A stretch of 64,000 nucleotides of DNA from a beta proteobacterium L13 (GCA_000335715.1 AMYZ01000008.1:1-64000); one strand, 5' to 3'; positions 35,863 to 45,461 are shown, counted from the stretch's first letter. Program-made: numbers and translations. Notes: generated by a model not told the origin, from the letters alone.

Positions 35863-37163
35863 AGTCGTTTGCTCTGTGGCGTCAGCCGGGTTTCTGGGCG
35901 GTTCTGCTGGCCATTCTCTTTCTGACCGTATCCAACGTTTCTCATACGATCGCACTGCGCTACGTACTCCTGGCCCTTTTTCTGGTGTGGGCTGTTGTCG
36001 AGAGACAGGTGCTCTTGCGTACGCTCTCCAGTTGGCCTGTACCTACCTTGCTGTTAGGGAGCTTTTTGCTGTATGCCCTGCTACACAGTGTGGTGCTATC
36101 CGGCTGGACGAGCATATCGCTGGCAGAATGGCGCAGCCAGTTGCTAATGGGCGGGTTGTGGTTTATTGCCGGGACGGTGCTGTTTAGTCGCCAGCGCCCT
36201 TTGTCCATCCTGGATTGTGTGGTAACAGCCGGGCTTTTGCTGGTGGCCGCAGAAGTATTCATGGCCGTGCGCTATTACTACCAGCATGGGGCATGGCCGT
36301 ATATGGAGGTGTTCACCACTGCGACCAAGCTGGAGTTTACGTTTTTTGTGAACTTTGCCATGGCATTTGTTGCTGTATTGGCCGGGTTTGGTAAGGGCAA
36401 GACCCGCTTTCCACTGTGGGGCCTGCTTGCCATCGGCGCCTTGATGTTTTTTGCCAGTTTTCATGCAGGGGCACGTAATGGCCTGATCGGTTTGAGCTAT
36501 CTGGTCTTATCGTTTACGTTGATCTATGTGCTGACGCATCGCCAGCAACTGTCTCGCACCCGGCTGTTGGCTTTACTGTTGCTGGTGGGTATCGGCATGG
36601 CCGGCTTCGTCTCCAAAGCGGTGCAGAAAGATGCACGTAACCAGATATTTGTGCAGTCCGCGACCATCGCCTGGCAGGATCGCGATGGTCTGGGGTGGCT
36701 GCGTATGGGACCCTACCCGCAGTTAGACGATGGTCGAGAAGTTGACGGCTCTGCCTATGAGCGGGTTGCCTGGATACGTGCCGGTCTGGATCTGATGGCG
36801 GAGCGGCCCATGGGTTACGGCTATGACCGCAGGGCGTTTAGCCAGGCACTCTTTGCCGTGGGTAAACCCAACCAGATTGGCCATAGCCATAGCGGTTTTA
36901 TCGATATGGGGGTCGGGCTTGGTATCCCGGGAGTCCTGTTATGGTTATCTTTCTGTCTGAGTCTGATTGTGATCGGTCTAAAAGCTTTTGTTGTACGTCG
37001 CGATGTGGCTGGCCTGGCATTGATGCTGGTGACCTGTGGCTTTCTCGGGCGCATGGTGTTGGAGAGTGTCAGCAAGGACCACATGCTGCATATTTTCCTG
37101 TTTGCGGTAGCGGCGCTGCTGGCGTGGATCCATCAGGGCCAAACCGGGAAGTCACATGTCTAA
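35859..37163 (+). CDS. O-antigen ligase / polymerase family membrane protein
   Basis: This 434-residue protein has about ten to twelve hydrophobic segments and the Wzy_C/O-antigen ligase loop (GRNGLIGLSYL before a TM pair, then the periplasmic stretch with GYDRRAFSQALF and GHSHSGFIDMGVGLGIPGVLLWL). This probably joins O-antigen or core-distal sugar to lipid A-core (WaaL role). The base composition is visibly lower in GC than that of the flanking glycosyltransferases and it has no 10-mer copy, hinting at separate ancestry. It starts at the ATG at 35859, overlapping the previous stop. Confidence 0.85.
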   Translation: MKSFALWRQPGFWAVLLAILFLTVSNVSHTIALRYVLLALFLVWAVVERQVLLRTLSSWPVPTLLLGSFLLYALLHSVVLSGWTSISLAEWRSQLLMGGLWFIAGTVLFSRQRPLSILDCVVTAGLLLVAAEVFMAVRYYYQHGAWPYMEVFTTATKLEFTFFVNFAMAFVAVLAGFGKGKTRFPLWGLLAIGALMFFASFHAGARNGLIGLSYLVLSFTLIYVLTHRQQLSRTRLLALLLLVGIGMAGFVSKAVQKDARNQIFVQSATIAWQDRDGLGWLRMGPYPQLDDGREVDGSAYERVAWIRAGLDLMAERPMGYGYDRRAFSQALFAVGKPNQIGHSHSGFIDMGVGLGIPGVLLWLSFCLSLIVIGLKAFVVRRDVAGLALMLVTCGFLGRMVLESVSKDHMLHIFLFAVAALLAWIHQGQTGKSHV

Positions 37164-38265
37164 TTACGTACTTTTCACCGAGTCTTCCCCCAATGTCGGC
37201 GGGCAGGAGCTACAGCTGATGCAGCAAATGCGGCAGCTGGCACTGCTCGGGTACCAGCCGGTACTGGCTTGCCGGCCTGGCACCCGTGTAGCGGCCGTGG
37301 CGCAAGAGCAGGGCTTGCAAGTGCTGCCTGTGCGGTTCCGTAACAGCGTGCATTTGCCATCCATCGCCATTCTGCGCCGCTGGATGGCGACCTACTGCCC
37401 ACGGCTGGCTGTTTGCCATAGCGGGCACGATAGCAACAATCTGGCTATTGCCGCGCGCCTGGTGCGGCACCGGCCTTTTCTGCTGCGCTCGCGGACTTAT
37501 CAGCCGGGCAAAGCCTCGGCATGGTCGTATAACCAGCTGGTGGATGCCACCATGCTGCCTAGCCAGTACCTGCGTGATGCACTGCTACAGAACCCGGCGA
37601 TACACGCCGACCGTTTACACGTGGTGTACCCGGGTATCGACTTTGAGCGTATCGACAGCGATGCCCACGCCGCCCTGCCTGCGCCAGTACAGCAGTGGCT
37701 GGACGAACATCCTGGCCCGCTGATGGTGCAGGCCGCCATGCTGCGTGGCGAGAAAGGGCACCAGACGATTTTGCAGGCCATGGCCTTGTTGGTGGCACGT
37801 TGGCCGCAACTGCGTTATGTCATTGCGGGCGAGGGCCCGGAGCTTGCCCGTTTGCAGTCGGAAATTACCCGTCTTGGGCTGACGCAGCACGTGTTGCTGG
37901 CGGGTATGGTGCAGCCTGTCGCTGCCTTGCTGGCCAGCGCTGACCTGGTGCTGATGCCATCCAGCTACGAGCCCCTGGGCATGTCGCAGATCGAAGCCCT
38001 GGGGCTGGGTATCCCGGTGCTGGCCAGCCGTACCGGTGGCATACCGGAAACCATTGCCGACGGTCAAACCGGCTGTTTGCTGCCGCCGGGCGATGTACAA
38101 GCCTGGGCCAATGCCATTGATGAAGCCTTGCAACAGTCTGAACGGATGCAGAGCCTGGCACAGGCGGGCTGCCAGGACGTGCGTCACCGCTTTTCACCTC
38201 ATACCAATACCACCCGCCTGCTGGCGCTGGCCGGGTTGGCCGCTACTGCTGCGAAAGAGCCATGA
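37156..38265 (+). CDS. GT4 glycosyltransferase
   Basis: This 369-residue GT-B enzyme has an N-terminal FTESSPNVGGQELQLMQQMRQL acceptor loop. The donor side carries VQAAMLRGEKGHQTIL, VIAGEGPELARL and the EX7E motif SYEPLGMSQIEALGLGIPVLASRTGGIPE. It is in the LPS core/O-antigen run, overlapping the ligase gene by 8 bases and msbA by 4. The sugar added is unknown. The 10-mer at 37799 encodes Trp-Pro-Gln. Confidence 0.9.
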   Translation: MSNYVLFTESSPNVGGQELQLMQQMRQLALLGYQPVLACRPGTRVAAVAQEQGLQVLPVRFRNSVHLPSIAILRRWMATYCPRLAVCHSGHDSNNLAIAARLVRHRPFLLRSRTYQPGKASAWSYNQLVDATMLPSQYLRDALLQNPAIHADRLHVVYPGIDFERIDSDAHAALPAPVQQWLDEHPGPLMVQAAMLRGEKGHQTILQAMALLVARWPQLRYVIAGEGPELARLQSEITRLGLTQHVLLAGMVQPVAALLASADLVLMPSSYEPLGMSQIEALGLGIPVLASRTGGIPETIADGQTGCLLPPGDVQAWANAIDEALQQSERMQSLAQAGCQDVRHRFSPHTNTTRLLALAGLAATAAKEP

Positions 38266-40007
38266 ACGATTCATTTAAACACAGCTGGCAGGTGTATCGC
38301 CGGCTGCTTGCCTATATCCAGCGTTACTGGAAAATACTGATCCTGTCGCTGATTTCCATGACCATCGCGGCCTTGACCGAGGCAGCGTTTGCGCGCCTGC
38401 TCAAGCCGCTGATCGATGGTGGTTTTGTCAGCAAAGACCCGGACACCATCCGCTGGGTGCCGTTGGCCATCATTGGCGTATTCATGCTGCGCGGTTTGAC
38501 CAGCTTTATCAATGAATACACTGCCAGCTGGCTGACTGGCCGCCTGGTGCAGACGCTGCGTGAAGAGATGTTTGCCAAGCTCTTGCGCTTGCCGGTGAGC
38601 TTTTACGACGAGAGCCAGTCCGGGCGGCTGATTTCGCGTATTGCCAACGACGTGAACCAGGTAACGGAAGCCGGTTTTAACGTGATTACCGTGGCGGTAA
38701 AAGACGGCGTCACCACGCTGGGTTTGTTGGCGCTGCTGCTATATACCGACTGGCAGCTCACGCTGATCTGCTTTGTGGTGATGCCTGCCGTGACCGCCTG
38801 CATGCATTTTGTCGGCAAGCGCCTGCGTGGTCTGGCGCGTGAAAACCAGCTGCGTATGGCCCAGATGACCCAGGTGGTGAGTGAAAGCATCGATTGCCAG
38901 AAAGTGGTCAAGATTTACGGTGGCGAAAGCTATGAGATTGGCCGTTTTCACGAGGCTGCCGATGCGCTGCGCCGCAACCAGGTCAAGCAAAGCGCGGCCA
39001 GCTCGGCCAATACTGGCGTGACCCAGCTGATGATTGCCTGTGCTCTGGCGGCCATCCTGTATTTCGCCGCGCTGCGTGCACAGCAGGGTGATTTCAGTGC
39101 GGGCGACTTCATGTCGTTTCTCACCGCCATGATGCTGCTGTTTGCGCCGATCAAGCGCATTACCGGTATCTCGCAGGCGCTGCAGCGTGGCTTGGCCGCA
39201 GCCGAAACCATCTTCCAGTTCCTGGATGAGCCGGAAGAAAAAAATGCCGGTGCGAGCATGTTGCATAGGACGCGTGGCGAGCTGGAGATGGTGAACTTGT
39301 CGTTCAGCTACCCGGGTGTAGAAAAACGCGCCTTGCAAGGTATCAATCTGGCTATACGGGCAGGTGAAACCGTTGCATTGGTCGGCTCGTCCGGCTCGGG
39401 TAAAACCACACTGGCTAGCCTGGTGCCACGTTTTTACGAACCCGATAGTGGCCAGCTGCTACTGGATGGCAAACCGCTGTCCGACTACGCGCTGCCAGCG
39501 CTACGCCAGCAGATTGCCCTGGTGAGCCAGGACGTGGTGCTGTTCAACGATACGGTTGCGGCCAACATTGCTTACGGTGCCTTGAATCAGGTGAGTCGCG
39601 AGCAGGTTATCGAGGCGGCACGTGCGGCCAACGCGCTGGATTTTATCGAGGCACTACCGCAGGGGTTTGATACCGAAATCGGCGAAAACGGTACCCGCTT
39701 GTCGGGTGGGCAGCGTCAGCGTCTGGCTATCGCCAGAGCCTTGCTGAAGAATGCGCCGTTGTTGATTCTGGACGAGGCGACGTCGGCGCTGGACACCGAG
39801 TCCGAGCGTCTGGTACAGGCGGCACTAGATAACCTGATGAAAAACCGCACCACGCTGGTGATTGCGCACCGCCTGTCTACGATTGAGCAGGCTGACCGTA
39901 TCGTGGTGATGCATCAGGGCGAGATCGTCGAGTCGGGGACGCATCAGTCGCTGCTGGCGGCTGAAGGGTTTTACGCCCGGTTGCATAGCATGCAATTTAC
40001 CGAATAG
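38262..40007 (+). CDS. msbA: Lipid A export ATP-binding/permease protein MsbA
   Basis: This 581-residue half-ABC transporter flips core-lipid A across the inner membrane. An N-terminal six-TM exporter domain (about 20-320) is followed by an ATPase domain with Walker A VGSSGSGKTTLASL, signature LSGGQRQRLAIARALL, Walker B LLILDEATSALD and H-loop VIAHRLST. It is the last gene of the LPS operon and fits functionally with the genes upstream. It has two minus-orientation 10-mer copies (39557, 39623) and one 9-of-10 copy (39192). Confidence 0.95.
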   Translation: MNDSFKHSWQVYRRLLAYIQRYWKILILSLISMTIAALTEAAFARLLKPLIDGGFVSKDPDTIRWVPLAIIGVFMLRGLTSFINEYTASWLTGRLVQTLREEMFAKLLRLPVSFYDESQSGRLISRIANDVNQVTEAGFNVITVAVKDGVTTLGLLALLLYTDWQLTLICFVVMPAVTACMHFVGKRLRGLARENQLRMAQMTQVVSESIDCQKVVKIYGGESYEIGRFHEAADALRRNQVKQSAASSANTGVTQLMIACALAAILYFAALRAQQGDFSAGDFMSFLTAMMLLFAPIKRITGISQALQRGLAAAETIFQFLDEPEEKNAGASMLHRTRGELEMVNLSFSYPGVEKRALQGINLAIRAGETVALVGSSGSGKTTLASLVPRFYEPDSGQLLLDGKPLSDYALPALRQQIALVSQDVVLFNDTVAANIAYGALNQVSREQVIEAARAANALDFIEALPQGFDTEIGENGTRLSGGQRQRLAIARALLKNAPLLILDEATSALDTESERLVQAALDNLMKNRTTLVIAHRLSTIEQADRIVVMHQGEIVESGTHQSLLAAEGFYARLHSMQFTE

Positions 40008-40025
40008 CCTGATCCGTGACGAAGC

Positions 40026-40055
40026 AAACCGCAGCCTGGTGCTGCGGTTTTTTAT
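40026..40055 (+). terminator. Terminator of the LPS/msbA operon
   Basis: AAACCGCAGC (40026-40035) pairs exactly with GCTGCGGTTT (40041-40050) around CTGGT, then TTTTATT. It begins 19 bases after the msbA stop. Confidence 0.9.
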
Positions 40056-40232
40056 TGGGACATGTTTATTGAATTTGCCATGTGGCTTGAATCATTTTAA
40101 TGAATAGAAACAACGGCATGGCCTGATGTGAAAAATGCATTGACATGCATAAAAGCACTTTTCTAAGCTGCCTCATTCCATTCATTCGGCATTGCGGCTG
40201 TGTTGGCGCAGCCGGTTTGACGCGGAGGTGCT
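40056..40232. promoter_or_regulatory. AT-rich promoter region of the pilin pair, with paired ATGCAT palindromes
   Basis: This AT-rich stretch precedes the fimT-like gene. ATGCAT occurs at 40135-40140 and again at 40145-40150, flanking a TTGACA (40140-40145) that could be a -35 box. No convincing -10 is at the normal spacing. The paired sites could be an operator. Confidence 0.35.
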
Positions 40233-40772
40233 ATGTCTCGGACACAAAACGGAATAGGCTTGCTGGAACTGCTGCTGGCCATGTCGCTGCTGCTCTTGCT
40301 ATGGACCTGGTCTGCCGCGCCGTATGCCCGTTTCCAGGAGCAGCAGGCACTGGATACCCAGCTGTCGCGTATTGCCTCCGGCTTGATGCGGGTGCGCAGT
40401 GAGGCCATTACCCGTAATGCTTCCGTGCACATCTGCATTGCCAACCTGAAAACTAACCTGGATGTACAGGGTTGCCAGACAGTGGTTAAAGCCGCTAATG
40501 GTTACCCGCTGGCCGAAGGCGTGCTGTTTTTCATTGATAGGGCGGGTGGTGTGGCCGGTGCGTACGATAGCAAGGAAGCCTTGGATGTACTGACATTGCC
40601 TGCTGGCATACAGGTAGAGCTCTCCAGCAGTGTGGACCGTTATCGTATAAGGCCTAGCGGCGTGCTTTCCGTTTCTGCTGGCGTCAGCTATACCGCACGC
40701 GGCAAGAGTAGTGGCTTATGTCGGCGCTTGCAGGTAGGGGCGACAGGCTTTCGCCAAGTGAGTGACTGCTGA
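40233..40772 (+). CDS. GspH/FimT-type minor pseudopilin
   Basis: This 179-residue type IV pilin-like protein has a short leader ending in Gly7, then IGLLELLLAMSLLLLLW, with the conserved Glu at mature position 5; the usual Phe at +1 is replaced by Ile. The FimT hallmark SEAITRNASVHIC follows at about 50-62. The C-terminal tail (LQVGATGFRQVSDC) is where FimT proteins of other species bind DNA through a GRxR motif, which is only partly recognisable here. It overlaps the next pilin by one base. It may prime pilus assembly or aid DNA uptake. Confidence 0.85.
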   Translation: MSRTQNGIGLLELLLAMSLLLLLWTWSAAPYARFQEQQALDTQLSRIASGLMRVRSEAITRNASVHICIANLKTNLDVQGCQTVVKAANGYPLAEGVLFFIDRAGGVAGAYDSKEALDVLTLPAGIQVELSSSVDRYRIRPSGVLSVSAGVSYTARGKSSGLCRRLQVGATGFRQVSDC

Positions 40773-41188
40773 TGGCTAGCCGCGGTTTTACCCTGCTGGA
40801 ACTGATGATGGCGCTGGCCATTGCCACCATTCTGACCATGTTGGCCGCATGGCTGTATCGGGACGAACAACTACGCGCTGACCGGGCAGCTGTAGCGGCA
40901 CTGCTGCAGCATGATGCCGTGTTTCTGGAGGCATACTATAGCCAGCAGGGTGGTTACAAAGAAACCGCTTCGCGCTGGCCAGATTTGCCGTATACGCAGT
41001 ATCCGGTGCAGGGCACTGCACGCTATGCAATCGGCTTTGCTGCTACGGCACGAAATACGGATAACGGTTATTTTGTCTTGCGCGCCACGGCAGCAGACGT
41101 GAAGCTAGGCTATGTGGAGCTGACACAGACCGGGATCATGAAGTACTGCGTACCCGAAGGCAGCAAAGAGCGCTGCCGTTTGGCCTAA
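40772..41188 (+). CDS. PilE/ComP-like minor type IV pilin
   Basis: This 138-residue protein has a canonical prepilin leader (MASRG then FTLLELMMALAIATILTMLA). The globular part follows the PilE/ComP layout: YYSQQGGYKETASRWPDLP, a Tyr-containing strand pair (ARYAIGFAATARNTDNGYFVLRATA) and a terminal disulfide pair (KYCVPEGSKERC). In Neisseria, ComP of this family is the receptor for the uptake sequence. Whether this copy has that role cannot be told from sequence alone. The 10-mer at 40840 falls in the transmembrane helix (Leu-Ala-Ala). Confidence 0.85.
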   Translation: MASRGFTLLELMMALAIATILTMLAAWLYRDEQLRADRAAVAALLQHDAVFLEAYYSQQGGYKETASRWPDLPYTQYPVQGTARYAIGFAATARNTDNGYFVLRATAADVKLGYVELTQTGIMKYCVPEGSKERCRLA

Positions 41189-41189
41189 C

Positions 41190-41570
41190 TCAGGCCTGGT
41201 ACATGAACAGCGGCTCATAGGGTGCCAGAGCCTGCCCTTCTGCGCAGATCGTGTGCCACGAACCTTGCCCTGCCAACTGCGGGGCCAGTTCACGCGCCAG
41301 CTTGCAGTAAGCCGGGATATCACGCAGGTAGGCCAGCGTCTGCAGTAGCAGCATCTTGGCTTCCAGATTATCGGGCTCCTGGCGCAGCGTATGGCTGAGC
41401 ACCTGCAAGGCTTCGCGGCGTTTACCGTAAGCAAGAAACACTTCAGCCTCGCCAATCGGGTCAATCAGTCTTTCGCGTGGCGACACATAGCGCCAAGGGG
41501 TATGGCTAAGCAAGCCCATTTCCTGGCTGGTCTGAACTTTATCGGCAAGCTTTTTGACAAGGCCTAACAT
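41190..41570 (-). CDS. FimV C-terminal-like/TPR small protein
   Basis: This is a 126-residue cytoplasmic protein. IGEAEVFLAYGKRREALQVLSHTLRQEPDNLEAKMLLLQTLAYLRDIPAYCKLARELAPQL matches the TPR-like motif at the C-terminus of FimV proteins, which regulate type IV pilus assembly and polar localisation. It converges on the pilin pair (1-base gap) and lies in a pilus neighbourhood, which supports a pilus-related role. It is far shorter than FimV and has no LysM or transmembrane part. Confidence 0.75.
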   Translation of the reverse strand: MLGLVKKLADKVQTSQEMGLLSHTPWRYVSPRERLIDPIGEAEVFLAYGKRREALQVLSHTLRQEPDNLEAKMLLLQTLAYLRDIPAYCKLARELAPQLAGQGSWHTICAEGQALAPYEPLFMYQA

Positions 41571-41654
41571 AGCAATCTCCTGAGCGATTGCTGCTATTGT
41601 CCGGGCTTTGCCTGATGCTGCCTATTCGTAGAAATTCGTAGTATTTGTACGCAA

Positions 41655-42740
41655 CTATTTGGCAATGAAGCGGCTATGCAAGGTGGCGTGAAGTACCGTC
41701 TCCGGTAGCGTTGCGACAATGGCATGGCCCAGTTCGCGCATCAGTACGAAGCGGATGGCGCCATCGCTCACTTTTTTGTCATGACTCATGTGTTCCAGCC
41801 AGGTGCTGTAGCCCAGGTCCGGGCTGACGGTCGGCAAGCCGGCCGCGTGCAGCAAGGCTTCAATGCGGCCAACGTCGCTGTCGCTCAGATAGCCTAGCTG
41901 GCGGGATGCCTCTGCCGCCAGCATCATGCCGGCAGCCACCGCCTCGCCGTGTAGCCAGGTACCAAACCCCAACCCGGCTTCGATAGCATGGCCAAAGGTA
42001 TGGCCCAGGTTCAGCAAGGCACGTACTCCGCTTTCGCGTTCGTCCTGGCTCACGATATCTGCCTTCATGGCACAGCAGCGGCGTACGGCTTCGGCCAGTA
42101 CGGCTTTATCTTTGGCGCGCAGCGCAGCCATGTGTTCTTCCAGCCAGCCGAGAAAGCTGACATCGCCCAGCAAACCATACTTGATCACTTCGGCCAAACC
42201 TGCAGACAGCTCGCGCTGCGGCAGCGTGTCCAGCAGCATCATGTCGGCAATTACGGCTTTGGGCTGATAGAAGGCGCCGATCATGTTCTTGCCCTGCGGG
42301 TGGTTGATGGCCGTTTTGCCACCGACGGACGAGTCCACTTGTGACAGCAGGGTGGTAGGCACCTGGATGAATGGCACGCCACGCTGGTAGCAAGCTGCAG
42401 CAAACCCCACCATATCGCCAATCACGCCACCGCCCAGAGCAATCAGGGTAGTGCTACGCTCGCATTTGTTGCTCAGCAAGGCATCAAAAATCAGATTCAG
42501 GGTTTCCCAGGTTTTGAAGTCTTCGCCGTCGGGTAGGGTAACGGTGAGAATACTCACACCGTGTTGCTCCAGCGCCGTTTTCAGTGGCTCCAGATAGAGT
42601 GGGGCGACCGTGGTATTGCTGATGATCACAGCCTTTTTCTGCTTCAGGTAGGGCAGTAGCAGTTCGGCATTGCCCAGAATGTGCTGGCCGATATAAATAG
42701 GGTAGCTAGTGTCTGGCAGGGAAAGGTTGAGCGTGATCAT
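41655..42740 (-). CDS. aroB: 3-dehydroquinate synthase
   Basis: This second shikimate-pathway enzyme has 361 residues with NAD-binding [48 protein letters not shown] and the metal-binding [15 protein letters not shown] region. It is downstream of aroK (6-base gap), the usual aroK-aroB pairing at the end of the pil operon. One 10-mer copy lies at 41864. Confidence 0.97.
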   Translation of the reverse strand: MITLNLSLPDTSYPIYIGQHILGNAELLLPYLKQKKAVIISNTTVAPLYLEPLKTALEQHGVSILTVTLPDGEDFKTWETLNLIFDALLSNKCERSTTLIALGGGVIGDMVGFAAACYQRGVPFIQVPTTLLSQVDSSVGGKTAINHPQGKNMIGAFYQPKAVIADMMLLDTLPQRELSAGLAEVIKYGLLGDVSFLGWLEEHMAALRAKDKAVLAEAVRRCCAMKADIVSQDERESGVRALLNLGHTFGHAIEAGLGFGTWLHGEAVAAGMMLAAEASRQLGYLSDSDVGRIEALLHAAGLPTVSPDLGYSTWLEHMSHDKKVSDGAIRFVLMRELGHAIVATLPETVLHATLHSRFIAK

Positions 42741-42746
42741 GGCGTT

Positions 42747-43307
42747 TTAGCGGGTTTTGCTTTGAAGGGAGAGCAGCCGTTGTTCCAGCCGGTGGATGAG
42801 CACGTTCACGTTCTGGTGAGAGGTGTCTATCACGATGTCGGCGATTTCACGGTAGAGCGGGTCGCGTATGGCAAACAGCTCTTCAAGCTTGCTGCGGGGG
42901 TCTGCGGTTTGTAGCAGGGGGCGGCTTTTATCATGCTGGGTGCGGGCCAGAATGTCGTCTATCTGGGCGCGCAGATAAATCACGGTGCCATGCTTGCGCA
43001 GTGCCTGGCGATTTTCCGGCGCCAGGATGGCACCACCGCCGGTAGCCAGCACGATGCCCTGCTGCTGGCACAGCTCGGCGATGGTATCGCGTTCGCGCTC
43101 ACGGAATTTCGGCTCGCCTTCGATATCAAAAATCGTCGTGATGCGCACACCTGTACGACGCTCGATTTCATGGTCCGAGTCGTAGAAGGTTTTGCCAGTG
43201 TGCCTTGCCAGTGTGCGGCCAACCGTGGTTTTGCCCGAGCCCATCAGGCCCACCAGAAAAAAATTGCCTGCCAGTTCCATGGCAGGCATTGTATCGGATG
43301 ACTTCAT
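42747..43307 (-). CDS. aroK: Shikimate kinase
   Basis: This has 186 residues. The P-loop is VGLMGSGKTTVGRTLA; shikimate-binding residues lie in FYDSDHEIERRTG and ATGGGAIL. It phosphorylates shikimate in aromatic amino acid synthesis. The gene follows pilQ by 15 bases. The start at 43307 gives a 10-residue extension before the family start; an internal ATG at 43280 is possible. The 10-mer at 43214 lies just after the P-loop codons. Confidence 0.95.
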   Translation of the reverse strand: MKSSDTMPAMELAGNFFLVGLMGSGKTTVGRTLARHTGKTFYDSDHEIERRTGVRITTIFDIEGEPKFRERERDTIAELCQQQGIVLATGGGAILAPENRQALRKHGTVIYLRAQIDDILARTQHDKSRPLLQTADPRSKLEELFAIRDPLYREIADIVIDTSHQNVNVLIHRLEQRLLSLQSKTR

Positions 43308-43322
43308 AACGTGTCTGCTAGC

Positions 43323-45461
43323 TTAGCGGCTGATGAACTCATTCTCCACGATACGGGGCGTGATGAAAACCAGCAGTTCGCGGCGGTTGTTGGTATTGGA
43401 GCTGTTGCGGAACAGCGCCCCTACCACAGGCAGGTCTCCCAAAATGGGCACGCGGTTTTCTACCGTGTTTTGTTCCTGGATATAAATGCCACCAATCACC
43501 ACGGTACCGCCATTTTCTACACGTACTTCGGTATCGACGGTCTTGTTGTCGATGGCCGGGTTCTCGCCTACTTTCAACTTGGTGTTGGGCGTGTCTTTGG
43601 TGATATTCAGCTTCAGCACAATATCGTCTTCAGGTGTGACCTGAGGCGTGACAGACAAGCTCAGGTTGGCTTTCTTGAAGGTAGTGGAGGATTTGCCATT
43701 GTCGTCGACAGTCTGATACGGAATCTCCGTACCTTCCGTGATGGTAGCTTTGGTGCGATCGGCGGTGAGAATGCGCGGGCTGGATACCACCTTGCCGCGG
43801 TCTTCGGCCTGCATGGCCGACAGTTCCAGGCCGATGATCGAGCTGGCGTTCCTGAAAATGGCGGCAATCGAGGCGCCAGAAAGCGATGACGGCAGACTAA
43901 CGTTCGGGTTAAAGGTCACATCACCGCCAGGTATGCCGCCAAGGGGGATTTTTGTATCGTTAGCCAGTGAGCCTACCGAGGTATCGCCTCCGGCACGTGT
44001 GTATTGTAGACGTACCCCCAGGTCACGCTGGAAGTTGTCTTTCGCCTCGACGATACGTGCTTCGATCAGCACCTGGCGTAATGGCATATCCAGTGTCTGG
44101 ATTACCTTGCGGATTTCCTCGATAACGGAAATCCGCTCGCGAATGATGATCTTGTTGGAGCGCGGATCAACCAGAATCGCAGCCTTGGTGCTATTGCTGG
44201 TACTGCTGTTGCCCTGTGCCGAGGTGCTGCTTTCATTGTAGAAACCGGCCAGGTCTTTTAGCGCCTCGCGGATTTCCTCGGCAGCACGGTATTTGATCTG
44301 GAAGGTTTCAGTAATGATGGGTTCATTAGTGGTACGCTGCTTTTGCGATTCGGCAGCCTGACGCTCTATGGCTAGCAGCTCTTCACGCGGGGCGATGCGC
44401 ACCACGTTGCCGATCTGGCGTTTTTCCAGGTTTTTCTGCGCCAGAATCAGGTCTAGCGCTTGGTCCCATGGCACATCCTTCAGGCGCAGCGTCAGGGTAC
44501 CGTTGACCGAGTCACTGGTGATGATGTTCATGCCGGTGAACTCGGCGATGACCTGCAGCAGGGATCGCACTTCCACATTCTGGAAGTTCAGCGACAGTTT
44601 TTCCCCTTTGTAGTTGGCCTTGCCCTGCGCCAGTAACGCGGCCTCTACTTCCTCTGCCGAGCTCTTGCGTACTTCTACTACCAGGCGCTTATCGGTCTGG
44701 TAGGACGAGTATGCCCAGTCGCCTTCGGATTGCACGGCAATACGGCTACCACTGCCCTGGTTTGTCGCGTCGACACGGCGTGCCGGGGTGGCAAAGTCAG
44801 TGACATCCAGGCGGCGCTCCAGATGGCGGGGTACTTTCACCCCTGCCAGGTCGATGATGACGGATTTACCTTCCCGCTTGATATCAACAGGCGTATTGGC
44901 ACTGTTCAGGTCGATCAGAATGCGTGCTTCGCCGTTGTCCCCACGTTTGAAATCAACATTCTGCACTACGCCATTGGGGGCGATGGCGTGTGGCGCGGCG
45001 GCTACGACAGGGGGCAGTATCTCGGTCGGGGTTTCAGTGCGGCCAACTACAGGGCTTTGCGGACTGGTATTGCTGGGACCATTCAGGGTGATGAGTAGCT
45101 TGTTGTCTTGTACTGCGCTGGTATAAGCGGTGGATTTGCTCAGGTTCAATACCAGGCGCGCTTTGCCCTGGCCTTCTACCAGCGTGGCGGTGTTGAGCAG
45201 GCTGGCGGCAAAGGGCAGCTGGTTTTTGCCCGTCAGGTTGCGGGTGTCGGGGAAGTCAAAAGCGACACGTGGCGGATTCGAAATGGCAAAACTGTTGGGG
45301 GCGGCGGGCAGGGCGCTATTGAAGGTCAGTGCCAGAACCTGCTGATCCTGGCTGTTCTTGATCAGTTCGATACCGGTAATGCCATTTGCCGCCCACACGA
45401 CCTGGGTGAGGCCGGCAAGCAGCATGGTACAAGCGAGATGCGTCAGGGTCATTGTTTTCAT
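43323..45461 (-). CDS. pilQ: Type IV pilus secretin PilQ
   Basis: This 712-residue outer-membrane pore is used by pili and DNA uptake. The start is the ATG at 45461, overlapping the pilP stop. Order: signal peptide (about 1-25), two AMIN-type domains (about 25-270), secretin N-terminal STN/N1 domains (about 290-440), with a Ser/Thr/Asn-rich insertion (NESSTSAQGNSSTSNSTKA), and the secretin core with VVSSPRILTADRTKATITEGTEIPY and the C-terminal VPILGDLPVVGALFRN. The 10-mer lies at 45038. Confidence 0.96.
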   Translation of the reverse strand: MKTMTLTHLACTMLLAGLTQVVWAANGITGIELIKNSQDQQVLALTFNSALPAAPNSFAISNPPRVAFDFPDTRNLTGKNQLPFAASLLNTATLVEGQGKARLVLNLSKSTAYTSAVQDNKLLITLNGPSNTSPQSPVVGRTETPTEILPPVVAAAPHAIAPNGVVQNVDFKRGDNGEARILIDLNSANTPVDIKREGKSVIIDLAGVKVPRHLERRLDVTDFATPARRVDATNQGSGSRIAVQSEGDWAYSSYQTDKRLVVEVRKSSAEEVEAALLAQGKANYKGEKLSLNFQNVEVRSLLQVIAEFTGMNIITSDSVNGTLTLRLKDVPWDQALDLILAQKNLEKRQIGNVVRIAPREELLAIERQAAESQKQRTTNEPIITETFQIKYRAAEEIREALKDLAGFYNESSTSAQGNSSTSNSTKAAILVDPRSNKIIIRERISVIEEIRKVIQTLDMPLRQVLIEARIVEAKDNFQRDLGVRLQYTRAGGDTSVGSLANDTKIPLGGIPGGDVTFNPNVSLPSSLSGASIAAIFRNASSIIGLELSAMQAEDRGKVVSSPRILTADRTKATITEGTEIPYQTVDDNGKSSTTFKKANLSLSVTPQVTPEDDIVLKLNITKDTPNTKLKVGENPAIDNKTVDTEVRVENGGTVVIGGIYIQEQNTVENRVPILGDLPVVGALFRNSSNTNNRRELLVFITPRIVENEFISR

